Under the pieces are notes generated by a model. The model was not told the DNA's origin, did no database searches, and worked only from the letters and a program-made list of their open reading frames with translations. A stretch of DNA of 64,000 bases. It comes from Dromiciops gliroides (Eukaryota > Chordata > Mammalia > Microbiotheria > Microbiotheriidae). Shown here piece by piece: positions 1-30,200 of the stretch. The translations under genes and the position numbers were made by a program. Within the stretch, counting starts at the first letter, position 1, and the number at the start of each line of letters is the position of its first letter. The stretch lies in assembly GCF_019393635.1 (NCBI RefSeq), contig NC_057862.1, forward strand, positions 243,026,941 through 243,090,940. Direction: 5' to 3'.

Positions 1-715
1 CAACAATAATTTAAAAAGAAAGAAATGGCAAGCAGGATGCTCTCAGAAAAACCTTGAAAGACTTACACAAACTGATGTGAAATGAAGTGAGGAGAATATT
101 GTATACAATATTAGTAATATTGTATGATGATCAGTTGTGAATCACTTAGCTATTCTTAGCAATCCAAGATAATTTCAAGTGGGTTATAATGAAAAATGCT
201 ATCCACCTCCAGAAAAAGAACTAATGGAATCTGAATGCAGATCAAAGTATCCTTTTTTATTTTATTTTTCTTGTTTTTTTAGGTTGTGTTTTCTTTCACA
301 ACATGACTAAGATGGAAATATGTTTTGCATAACTGCACATGTATAGCCTATATCAAATTGTTTGCCTTCTCAAGGAAGGGGAGGAAAGAGAGGGAGAGAA
401 TTTAAAACTCAAAAATTTAAAGAATTAATTTTAAACTAATGCAGAAATATGTTTAATGTGATTGTACATATATAACCTATATCAGATTGCTTTCTGTCTT
501 GGGGAGGGGGGAGGGGAGAGGGAAGAGGGAAGGGAGGGAGGAAGAAAAATTTGGAACTAAAAATCTTATGAAAACAAACATTGAAAACTATCTTTACATG
601 TAATTGGAAAATAAAAATAATAATAAAATGATTGAAAAGAGAATGAATTTTAAGAATTGTTTTTACATGTAGTTGGGGAAAAATAAAATATTAAATAAAA
701 ATATATTTAAGAAAA
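1..715 (+). mobile_element. L1 3' end, with a second L1 3' tail inside it
   Basis: The start carries the L1 3'-terminal text (gcaggatgctctcagaaaaa). A second tail (taatgcagaaatatgtttaa onwards, about 440-640) sits within the A-rich end of the first, whose closing segment resumes near 645. Both end in AATAAA-rich sequence. The left part lies outside the window. Confidence 0.7.
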
Positions 716-719
716 AAAA

Positions 720-1098
720 GAAACAGAGGATGGATTACCACTTGTTAGGGATGTTATAGAAAGATATTTAGATTCTTTGTTGTTCCTTCATTTCATTCCT
801 GCCTGACACTTTGTGATCTATTTGGGGTTTTCTTGGCAAGGATACTGGAATAGTTTGCCATTTCCTTCTCCCAGCTCACTTTTTAAATGAGAAAACTGAG
901 GCAAATAGGGTGAAGTGATTTGCCCAGAGTCACATAGGTAATAAGTATCTGAGGCTAGATTTGAACTCAGGAAGATGAGTCTTCCTGACTTTTTGCCTGG
1001 AACTCTACTGTGCCATTTAACTGCCCCTATTTAGATTCCATTTGGACTAAATTACCTCTTTAGTACCTCTCAACTCTGTGATTCTGTGACTATGTGCT
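720..1098 (+). mobile_element. L3/CR1-type LINE 3' end split by a SINE
   Basis: Bases 722-775 (ggatggattaccacttgtta) and 1028-1098 (ending in the ctctgtgattctgtgact-type L3 tail) are the two halves of one old LINE end. The bases tatttagattc occur on both sides of the intervening SINE as its target-site duplication. Confidence 0.6.
776..1027 (-). mobile_element. Long CORE-SINE variant, inverted
   Basis: This about 250-base element reads in reverse: ttttcttggcaaggatactg, tttgccatttccttctccc, gaaaactgaggcaaa, then the core and the tRNA-like head complement ending actgtgccatttaactgccc. It is flanked by tatttagattc direct repeats. Confidence 0.75.
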
Positions 1099-2130
1099 CT
1101 CCAATGTTCATTCAAGCTGTAATTACTTGTGATTCTGTCATTTCTTGAGGATCAAAGCTTTTTTGGTCTTTATTTAGGCCCATTTCTCATTATTTGCTCA
1201 TCCACAGATACAGAATAATTGTTGATATCTTCCTCATAAATCTTTCATAAATTTGACTACAGTGACTGTCACCTCTCAGCCTTCTCTTCCCCAAATTATA
1301 TAATCCTAATTCCTTCAGCCCTTCTTCACTGAATGTGTTTTCTAGGCACCTTAACAGGCAAAAACAATGTGTCCAAACCAGAGAAGTGAACTTTAATAGG
1401 AACAGATAGAAAGCTCTGCATTTAGTTTAGAAAAGTATAGGTATAGGATGGGAGTGGGGCAGTAGACAAAATTTCATGTGAAAAATATGTGGAGGTTGAG
1501 TTATCCATAAAAATGCCCAGATTGATCAAATGTTTTGATCTGATTCTGTGGGTGGATCTGATTCATGTCAGTACAATGTACCAGTTCTTTTAGAAACCAG
1601 CTGCCTGATGTGTGAATGCTACCTCTGGCTAGCAGAGGGATTAGATAGGAAATTGAGAAGAGCACAAAAAATGCAATATAGTGGTGCTACATGATGTATA
1701 CAATCCCATTGCAAATGATGGTGAGCCACAGAAACTGTCTTTCCAATTCATTTTTGGTTTGTTTTTAATTTATTTTAAGAATGTCTGAATTATGTTTGGG
1801 TTAACTCCCATTTCTAGAGAAAACAATAAAAAGCCTGGCTCAGCCATGGCATTTTTCCTCATTTGTGGCAATTCAACTTTTCTTGGAACAGAAACCCATG
1901 ACTTCCATCAGGAAAACGAAGCAGTCTGGCAGAGTCCCAGAAAGAGCCACCCAGATACCATACCAGTCTATTTGTCTTGTCAAGAGTAAGAAAGGTGAAT
2001 CCAGTGTTTCTTATTACATTTTTTTCTGTTAACTACCAGATGAACCACCACTAGAAAGAAAATGTGTATTCACATCGGAGAAAAATTGTGGAGTAAGAGA
2101 AATGAATGACAGAGGCAAGAAATTGATAGT

Positions 2131-2132
<2 letters not shown>
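1099..2132. other. Intergenic, mostly unassigned
   Basis: Bases about 1240-1370 (ccttcagcccttcttcact region) look like an inverted L3/CR1 fragment. The rest shows no recognisable gene or repeat. The short open frame at 1792-1989 has no homology I recognise. Confidence 0.35.
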
Positions 2133-2166
<34 letters not shown>

Positions 2167-2170
2167 ACAC
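2133..2170 (+). repeat. (CA)n microsatellite
   Basis: About 18 near-perfect CA units, interrupted once by a T near the right end. Confidence 0.95.
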
Positions 2171-2844
2171 CTTAAACTAAAACCAACAGGATTCCAAGAA
2201 TCTAGCCCTCCTAACTAAGGAATGCAGCTCCTTAGGAGAGGTGAATGGATCATCCATGGTACATAAACTTCACGTTGTATATAGAGACTATAAGGAGGCT
2301 TTGTCATTGGAATAAATCCATTTGGAAACTGACTATCTCATATCAAATGGTAATTGACTTGAATCCTCTCTTTTCATATCTCCCAGGCACCACTGTTTTC
2401 ATTTTCAACAGAGACATGATGTCATGTCAAAGGCTACCAGAGCCCTCCATCTGCTTTCTTGGAGAAAAAAGAAGGGTTGCTGACCACAGCAGTCCCTAGG
2501 GAAACAGGTGCTTCTTCTGAAAATAGTTTTTGCTAGTATCCTCCTAAGCACACATACTCAAATACTGCATGTATAAACAGATACTCTTCTAAACTTCTCC
2601 CCATGCTGTACATGTTTACAGTCATTCTTGTGCACACATATATGACACTTTGTTTTGCTCCTGACCTATGCATGGGCATTGATCATATGAGCATTCACCT
2701 ATTTCTCTTTACACATACCCACACACACATACACATACACATACACACAGTCACCACCAGATGGTATCAACTTCAGAGGAAAACTCATTCCTTCCTACCC
2801 TACTTTCTAAACCTATGGTGAATGGAAGGGTCATTTCATATGGA
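2171..2844. other. Intergenic, unassigned, with a CA-rich patch
   Basis: No gene or dispersed repeat was recognised. A short interrupted ACACAT run lies around 2718-2750. Confidence 0.3.
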
Positions 2845-3005
2845 GAGTTAAGTGACCTAGATCCTAATCTTGTCATTGTTGTTAATTAGCCATGTGGCAG
2901 AAAACAGGTCATTTCATCTCACCAGGGCTGCTACTTCATCTGTAAAATCTTATGGTTGGACTATATTATCTCTAAGGTCTCTTTCAGTCATGATATTCTA
3001 TGACC
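2845..3005 (+). mobile_element. MIR fragment
   Basis: The order of a MIR is recognisable: gtcattgttgttaattagcc, catgtggcag, a diverged core, cttcatctgtaaaatctta, and ggactatattatctctaagg. It is strongly diverged. Confidence 0.6.
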
Positions 3006-4180
3006 CCTTAATCTTTTGTCCCCTAAGACAAGCGTAGACCCCTCCCAGGATTTAGGAGAAGCACAGGGTTGACCTCCTGCAGAGCTAGGAGGCCTCTGGA
3101 GAAACCTGAGGAGGTGCCTCAATGGGCTATGACTGATAAGTTGCTGGAAGCAGATCTTTCTGGCTCTGCGTTCCTCTCATCAAATGATATCTTCTGGGCT
3201 CTCATACTTAGAAACTCATACAGAACTCTCATGAATATTTCCCTAGCCCAGTGAAGGGCAAGCCTCAGTGACAGATAAAAAGGAAAAGGAGAGCTGAAGA
3301 GACAACTCTTGACTGTTCATCATTTTTCCCATTGGGTCAGGGATGGGAGGAAGACAGCTATTAAGAGAAAGGGTGCTACTTTTAGTTGCCTTACAGTGTT
3401 GTGCAGTCCACAACAAGGGCTCAAGGAGAGACACCCCAGAAATTGTTTTGTCTCATTTTTAAAAGGTTTCTCTACCAACTTCATTCATATGCTTAGCCCT
3501 CTTCTTTCCCTATTCTAATTCTACTCTACCCCCAGAACAAATCTCTCTCTGCTGTCTTTGTTAGTGAAGTCCTATGATTTTTTAAATATAAAACATCACC
3601 TAAAACACACACACACACATACATACATACATCCTCCAGTGGAAAATCTGGAGAGCGTCACCCTGTTATCCAAATGCCTCAGAAAATCCTTGATCCCCCC
3701 AAATGGGAGAATGTTTGGGGGGAGGGGCTGTTGCTGCTGGTCTGATGGAAACATTGCCCTGAATAGCTCCTCTCCCCTCCTTTGATAATAAGGGGTCTAT
3801 GGGGACAGTAAAGCTGTGTCAAGGATGGGATTGTCCAGGTATACTATAGAATAAGAACAACTCTTCTGATGTGGGGAGAGCTTAAAGCTACCTCAGTCCC
3901 CCAGTCTTCCATCCCACAGAATCTAACAATTTAGAAGGAGGCCTTCCCCATTCATTCATATGTGTCATGGTGTCATGGAGGTCTTCAGTGGCCCAATAGA
4001 ACAGTGAGGTGGTTCAGTGTCTTGTCAACAAGAGCACTGGAGGCTAGGAACACCCCAGCCTCCTTGGAGGAGAACAGGAAAAGTAAAACAAGGTTGACAA
4101 GGGATAGAAGAAGTCTACGGTGGAATAGTGAGGCAGATGGCTAAGAGAAGAGAGTACAGAGGATGATGGCAGGGCCCAGC
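3006..4180 (-). other. 3' UTR and downstream flank of the DESI2-like gene
   Basis: This sequence directly follows the stop codon on the minus strand and is mostly free of recognisable repeats apart from a short (CA)n near 3600-3630. It probably contains the 3' UTR. I could not assign a polyadenylation signal with confidence. No second gene was recognised. Confidence 0.4.
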
Positions 4181-24169
<19,989 letters not shown>

Positions 24170-24414
24170 TTATGAGCCTATCCCAGAAAAATCCAGTGCA
24201 TGGATAGCCAAAGTCATAAGTAGAACCTCTAGGCCAAGGGCAGGTAGCCATATACAGTGTCAGATTAAAGTAACTGGAGTGACCTAAAACATTTAGGAAT
24301 TAGAATTCTTCATGCTATAACTGACAGTGAATAATCAAAATATTAATATTACCTCAATTCAGAAGATAAATCATTTGTCAGCATAAAGAAAGGAGTGCTG
24401 GGTTGTGTTGGGAA

Positions 24415-24550
24415 ATTTGTCTCCTAAGCCCAATTCAGTCACTATCCAGATGCATGAATTTGGCCAAGTCAATTTACCTCCTAAGTCCACATCGTACTGA
24501 TTTGTAAAATGAGGCAATACCAGAAGTCCCTTTCAACTCTTGAATCCTAG
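24415..24550 (+). mobile_element. MIR fragment
   Basis: tgcatgaatttggccaagtc, aatttacctcctaagtccac and agaagtccctttcaactctt keep MIR order. Confidence 0.55.
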
Positions 24551-24679
24551 AGCCTACCCTTTATTATTTAAAAATATATATTCATTAGAACTTAACAAAC
24601 ACAATATTTACAAAGAAGAACAGAAAAAGAGGATTGCATATGAAACTGCGAATCGCTATTACATACAATTTCTTTTGTT

Positions 24680-25885
24680 AAAGTACATATTACATTTAAT
24701 ACAATAGTACCAATACTTCCGGCCTGTCACTGTGTCCTGAGCATTCTTATGCTCTCTTTGATGTATGTTTCTTGCTTCACTGATGCTCTTTTCCCCCCTT
24801 TTTGTTTCACTATCAATATCCCACCAATCCCCTCCTAATTCTCCTCTCCTACCCTAAAACAAAAGCCCTGATTTATAACAAATAAGTATAATTGAGCAAA
24901 GCAAATTCACACATTGGCTCTGTCTGAAAACATATGTCTCATTCTGTAGCCTCTAACCCATTACCTCTCTACCATGAGGTGGGAAGCATGGTTCCTTATC
25001 ATCCTTTGGGAGGTATGATTGGTCATTACATTGATCAGAGTTCTTAAATCTAAATTATTTTCCTGTACATTATTGTAGTAACTATATAAATTATTTTCTT
25101 GGTTCTTCTCACTTCACTCTGTATTAGAAACCTTCCCAAATTTCTTTGAATCCATTTTTTTTGCCATTTCTTATGGCACAATAATATTTCATTACATTTA
25201 CATACTGTAATATATCCAGTCATTCCCCAATTAATAGGAATCCATTTTGATTCCAGTTCTTTGCTACTATAAAAATAGTTGTCATTGATATTTTTTTTAA
25301 CAATTGTTTCCTTTCCTTCTTTCTTTGCTCTCTTTAAAGTATAGACATAGTAGTGGTAATCTCTGGATCAAAAAGTATGCATAGCTTAGTGATTTTTGTG
25401 TGTGTATAGTTCCAAATTGCTTTCCAAAATGGTTGGATCAATTCAAAGCTCCATCAACAGTGCCTAAGTGTGCCTGTCCTTGAATATTCCTTCACATACA
25501 TGCTATTGTTATTTTCCATTTCTGTCATCTTTGCCATCCTGATGGGTTCAAGATGGAAACTCAGAGTTATTTTTATTTAAATTTCTGTTCATGTTAGTGA
25601 TTTGGATCATTTTTATAGTTATCTATAGGTTACCTATTTTCTTTTGAGAACTGATTTTTCATGTCCTTTGACCATTTATCTATTGTGCAATGGCTCTTCT
25701 TCTTACATATTTGTATCAATTCCCTATATACATTGCATAACAGACCTCTATCAAAGAAATCTGCAGCGAAGATTTCCCTTAGTCAACTTAGTCAATATGT
25801 TTCTCTTCTAATTCTAATTGCATCATTGCTTGCAAAATCCTTTCAATTTTATATTATCCACTGTAGAATAAAAAGTGCTTTGCTT
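24680..25885 (-). mobile_element. Old L1 3' half, inverted
   Basis: About 1.2 kb of reverse-oriented L1: ttcttctcacttcactctgt, tggcacaataatatttcatt, cattccccaattaataggaa, tccaaattgctttccaaaat, gctccatcaacagtgcctaa, and tctattgtgcaatggctctt. It is broken and non-coding. Confidence 0.8.
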
Positions 25886-26569
25886 TAGTAGGCATGATTG
25901 CTCAAAGCTTTTATTTTCAAAACAGCTGGCCACACTGGGGAACACTGCTTTTTTAAGGAAGTGGCTCCCACCCCTTATAGAATTGAAGTGTCTCATACAT
26001 TAGCAAACAGAAAAAAAATTTTTTTAAACAAGATTATGTGGAAGAGGACTTCTGCCTGGATATGCCACTGTAGGAAATTAGGGGAGTGAGACTGAGTTGC
26101 ACTGCATCCAAGTAAACCAACATTATATCCTTGCTGAAAATCTCTTCTATGCTAATATAGAATGAACTTTTGTTAAATGTTATGTGATTTTTAAGTGCCT
26201 CATTTCACTCTAATCCCTAGCCTGAACCACCATATTTACCTGACCTGAACATTTGGAATAGCCTATAAGTTTGATATGAAATGATCTTGTGACTGAAGTA
26301 GGGAAAGAGAGGAGCTCCAGGTGATTGGGTGGCCTGATAGAGGAGACTGATACTTTTAGCCACATATATAACAAGTCCTTTCTGTAGGATCAGGAAGGGG
26401 GCTTTCCTTAACACAGTTGAACTAGTTTCCTTAGTTTTCAAGGAAGTTGAAGGAAAAATAAAGATATCTTTAGGTATTCATTCCCTGCCTTTTGTTAATA
26501 GTCCTAGAAAAACTGGATTGCCAACCTAAGGAAACCAAAAGTAAACTGCTGAGTAAGGGAGAAAAGTAG
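25886..26569. other. Putative intron 1, unassigned
   Basis: No recognised gene or repeat. The short frames lack domains. Confidence 0.3.
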
Positions 26570-26755
26570 GGGAGGAAAGAAAAAGAAAATAAATTTACAT
26601 GATAACTTTATTATATATTTAAAAGGAATAGCAAGTTGTACATAATAGATTTGAAGTTCCATATATAATCACCTTTTTTTATACTATGTTATGGAAATTC
26701 TTGTTGTATTCCATAATTTTTCTAAAAGTTTAATTTTTAAAAAAAGAAATTGATG
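26570..26755 (+). mobile_element. L1-type 3' tail (same tail family as 12.1 kb)
   Basis: aaatttacatgataacttta, tatactatgttatggaaatt and cttgttgtattccataattt match the tail at 12150-12275. Confidence 0.6.
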
Positions 26756-27569
26756 TGAATGTGCATTTGGTCTTTAAGGACTGTACCTTAAAATCAGAGG
26801 AACAATTCATAAACTTAGTAATAGCACAAGTAAAAGGTGTAAAACTGATGGAGACAGAAACTGACCTATGGGCATTAAGTATAGTCTCTAACTTGGAGGT
26901 CTCAAAAAAAAAAGTGAAATAGTCCTGCTGAAATCAGGACTATAGAGAGAGATAATAGGAGTGAGAGCAAGGAGAAAAATAGGAACCTTCCCCAATAGTG
27001 AGGAAATCTTGAGCATATCCTATCACCACCCCTAGAGGGGCCACTTCCAATTTAAGAGGGCACCTGGTCTTTGACTAGTAAGTAAAATATGTTTGTTTGC
27101 TTTGTTTTGTTTGGGGGCAGGACAATGAGGGTTAAGTGACTTGCCCAGGGTCACACAGCTAGTAAGTGTCAAGTGTAAAATATGTTTGAACAAGACTCTG
27201 ATGAGTCACTAGAATGATGGTTGGTGAGGTCATGGTCCAACTGGGGCAATGCAAAGCTCCTCTAAGCTACCAGTTCCATTAGTTTGAGGAATCTCACAGA
27301 GGATTTACATCTGTAAAGTCAGTTAAAACAGTTAGTCCCCAGATGGGAATTAGACTCTCTCTATTTTCAGATCACTAAGATGGAGAGTTTCACATACCTG
27401 CCTGGAAAAGGTGAATTCCCTTTGTAATGGTTCTCCACTGGGGTGTTGTCAAGGAAGGGGGTAAAATTCCTAAAGAAGATAGGTTTTGTGGGCTGGCTAT
27501 ACATCACCCTACCATGGTCCCTTAAGTCCTATGATTTGTCAATGTTAGGAGCAATTAGATGTGCATGCA

Positions 27570-27576
<7 letters not shown>
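26756..27576. other. Putative intron 1, mostly unassigned, with a SINE scrap
   Basis: Bases 27114-27176 are a reverse CORE-SINE fragment (gggttaagtgacttgcccag, gctagtaagtgtcaagtg). The remainder is unassigned. Confidence 0.45.
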
Positions 27577-27608
<32 letters not shown>

Positions 27609-27611
27609 ACG
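27577..27611 (+). repeat. (CA)n microsatellite
   Basis: About 15 units with a few T interruptions. Confidence 0.93.
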
Positions 27612-27809
27612 CCAATTTTAATACATCAGCACAGCAACTATCAATATAAAAAGGGACTTGGGGCACTCTGGGGATAGCAGGATAAAGTACAACATCCTCT
27701 ATCCTGCTAAATGGGCAAAGAGTAATAACACCCTTTTCTATGAGGAGCTTTGGGTTGGCAGTCCCAAGCCACTCATGTATATCATGCATACTTAAGAGTC
27801 AGTAGCTAG

Positions 27810-27945
27810 GAGAAGCTAGGTGATAGAGCACTGGCCCTGGAATCAGGAGAACCTGAGTTCAAATCCAACCTCAGACACTTGACACTTACTAGCTGTATGA
27901 TTCTGGGCAAGTCACTTAACCCTGATTGCCTCACAAAAAAAAGTC
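27810..27945 (+). mobile_element. CORE-SINE
   Basis: ggagaagctaggtgatagag to cctcacaaaaaaaag, with a deletion in the head. Confidence 0.88.
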
Positions 27946-28504
27946 AGTAGCTATATGAGCACTGATGTCAACCTCTATGCCAGTTATTGTGCATTAGGAC
28001 AAATGGAAACCCTTGGAGGTGCCTGAACAATACTATAGAGTTAGCACTGTCAACCTGAAAATTAATGAAATGATCAATATAGGAGAAAAAAGGTCTTTAA
28101 TCAGGGCAAAGGAGCTATAACTTGGATTATCACAAAGCAAGATTCCTAGGAATACCCAAAGATGGGGACTGAGGACAGGGTTTATGTGGGGTAACAGAAC
28201 AAAGGGAGCTATGAGACTGCCTTTAGGTTAGGTGAGTTTCTCACAAATAGAAACTATTTAACTCTAAATAGAAACTACTTAATGTAAATGAACCTTTTTA
28301 CATAATAATCTAAAGTCCAGGAATTAAGTCTGGGTAATAGTTTGTTTGGGAGATCCATAAAACAATTAAGAGTCTGGAATTGACAAAGATTGATTAGCCC
28401 CAGGCAATTCATTGGGCCTGGGAATGGGAAATAGGTGAGGATCAGTCTGTTTTCAGTAAATTGTGGTTATCAGCACCAAACAGTAGGTCCCAAGAAGCAC
28501 AAAA

Positions 28505-29104
28505 GCTATTTCTTCCCTAGTGATGAAGATAAAAGAAGCTAGAGTACATTGCTACCACATCTCCCATTATGATAACCCTGTGAGGCCAATGAGAAAGGTA
28601 GATGGCATCTGGCAACTTACAGCAAACTACAAAATGCTGAACAGAGTTGTCGTGCCTGTTACTGTTGCCATTCCAAACCTCATATATGGCACAACAAGCA
28701 GCCCAGGCCATGGGTGAGTGGTAAGGGGTTTTGCCCTTTTCTCTATTCCTGTGGCTGAAACTAGCCAAGAAGAGTCCAATAAACCTTCACCATCTTTTGG
28801 GTGTAACTGAAACCTACCTGGTAGAGTCATGATCTGTTGAGCAAAAACCTGAAAGAGGTCTCACCCCCTGAGGGCACTGATATCCCACACAACACTGATG
28901 GCATCATGTTAACCAAACTAGATAAGGCCATGGTGGCAGAGACTCTGGATTGGAAAGTAGCCTATATGAGGGGCAAGAGGTTGGATCAACCTAAAGGAAA
29001 TACAGAGTCTAGTCTACCCATTCAAAAATGGGGGGAATACTATAAACGGGGAGAACTTAAATTATTCCAGGTATGATCTGGAACAAATGGCTGATACTTA
29101 CTTC
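28505..29104 (+). pseudogene. Old endogenous retroviral pol remnant, left part (reverse transcriptase)
   Basis: The frame reads MRKVDGIWQLTANYKMLNRV and then VVPVTVAIPN, which is a retroviral reverse transcriptase block. A nearby frame gives FSIPVAETSQEE. Further right, DIPHNTDGIML sits where the catalytic Tyr-x-Asp-Asp box would be; the second Asp reads Gly and the Tyr reads Asn. Stops and frame changes show it is dead. It is cut at 29105-29108 by the younger ERV and resumes at 33125. Confidence 0.75.
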
Positions 29105-29108
29105 ACCT

Positions 29109-29699
29109 TGTCATGGGGTGCAGAGCACCCCAGAATTTCTCTGGGGTACACCAAGGAATCTTCTCCTTGAGAAACTAAACCAGAGGACAGATAATGCCTA
29201 GAGAGATAAACTGAACCAAATCAGACTGAGCTAGCTTGGGATTCCTACCCTTCATTCTAGTCTCCCTTACCCTGGGGAGATAAATTTGGGTGTGGCTACG
29301 GTCTTTTCCTTCTGAAGAGGGATCCATAGCCACCCTTCACCCAATTCCTCTAGTCACTACCCGTGGGGGATGGTCCTCCACTCCTCACCTAATTCCCCCA
29401 GCTACCACCAGTGGGGGATGGTCCACCCCCATCAGGCCTCTATAAAAGTACTTTCCAGTCTCCTATTCGAGGAGATTTGGTACCTCTGAGCCATGTGCTT
29501 TATGCCAATCTCCCCATGAAAAGTCCAGGGATTTCTTTCATGGTTTCCCTCCCCCCACCCTTCCTTTCCCTTGCTCCTAAATAAACTACCACCTTATTCT
29601 AACTACTTTTTGTGTGCAAGAGGGTGTAATTCTTTAAAGAGGAATTCCTAAGAACCCCAACTCCTACCCCAAACCCGTACCCCATTTTTCCCCATATCA
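29109..29699 (+). repeat. 5' LTR of the ERV
   Basis: It starts TGTCATGGGG and ends CCCCATATCA. TATA-like ctataaaagtac lies near 29441 and AATAAA near 29580. It lacks a short segment present in the 3' LTR and in the solo LTR at 38 kb, apparently lost between short GGTCCACCC repeats. Confidence 0.93.
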
Positions 29700-29701
29700 T
29701 T

Positions 29702-29719
29702 TGGCGCCCGAACATTTGT
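29702..29719 (+). other. ERV primer-binding site
   Basis: TGGCGCCCGAACA starts two bases after the LTR. These 13 bases are the Lys-tRNA type, while the following bases (tttgt) depart from it. The tRNA assignment is therefore tentative. Confidence 0.7.
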
Positions 29720-30200
29720 AGGGATGCGGGAATTTCCCCTTTCCTCTTAGCACACAAAATTGGGGGGGGGGTGGGAACTTCCCTTCTGGGTTTCCTTTCT
29801 CCCTCTCCCGCCTGACTCAACCTCCGGTTTGAGTCATAGAGAGGTAGAGAGAGGATCAGCTTTCACACACGACAGTGGAGGGCAGCCTGAGTCTCCCTCC
29901 CTCGCCGAAAGCTCAAGCAGACGTCTGGACCATGCTTGGCACACAACCTGGAGGTAAGACCCTACCTTCTGGGTTTCTCTTCTCCCTCTCCCACCGGACT
30001 CAACCTCCCATTTGAGTCACAGAGAGGTAGAGACAGTCGGCGTCTGCAGGACAACAGAGAGCAGCCTGGGACTCCTAGATGTCCGAACCACGCTAGGACT
30101 CTCAGACTACACATTTCTGGGTAAGAATATTTATGCTTATGTGTCTATCCCTTACCAGCGCTCTGCTCTTGGTTCAGACTATTCTCCTTAGACAGTACTT
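29720..30200 (+). other. ERV 5' leader
   Basis: This untranslated stretch between primer site and gag contains two similar blocks (ttctccctctcccnc then gactcaacctcc) about 180 bases apart, a local duplication. It may include packaging sequence, but that cannot be told from sequence alone. Confidence 0.55.

Noticed and set aside
1769..1774. TTTATT as polyadenylation signal of the DESI2-like gene
   Set aside because: It lies 2.4 kb past the stop in AT-rich sequence. Without transcript data it is no better than chance.
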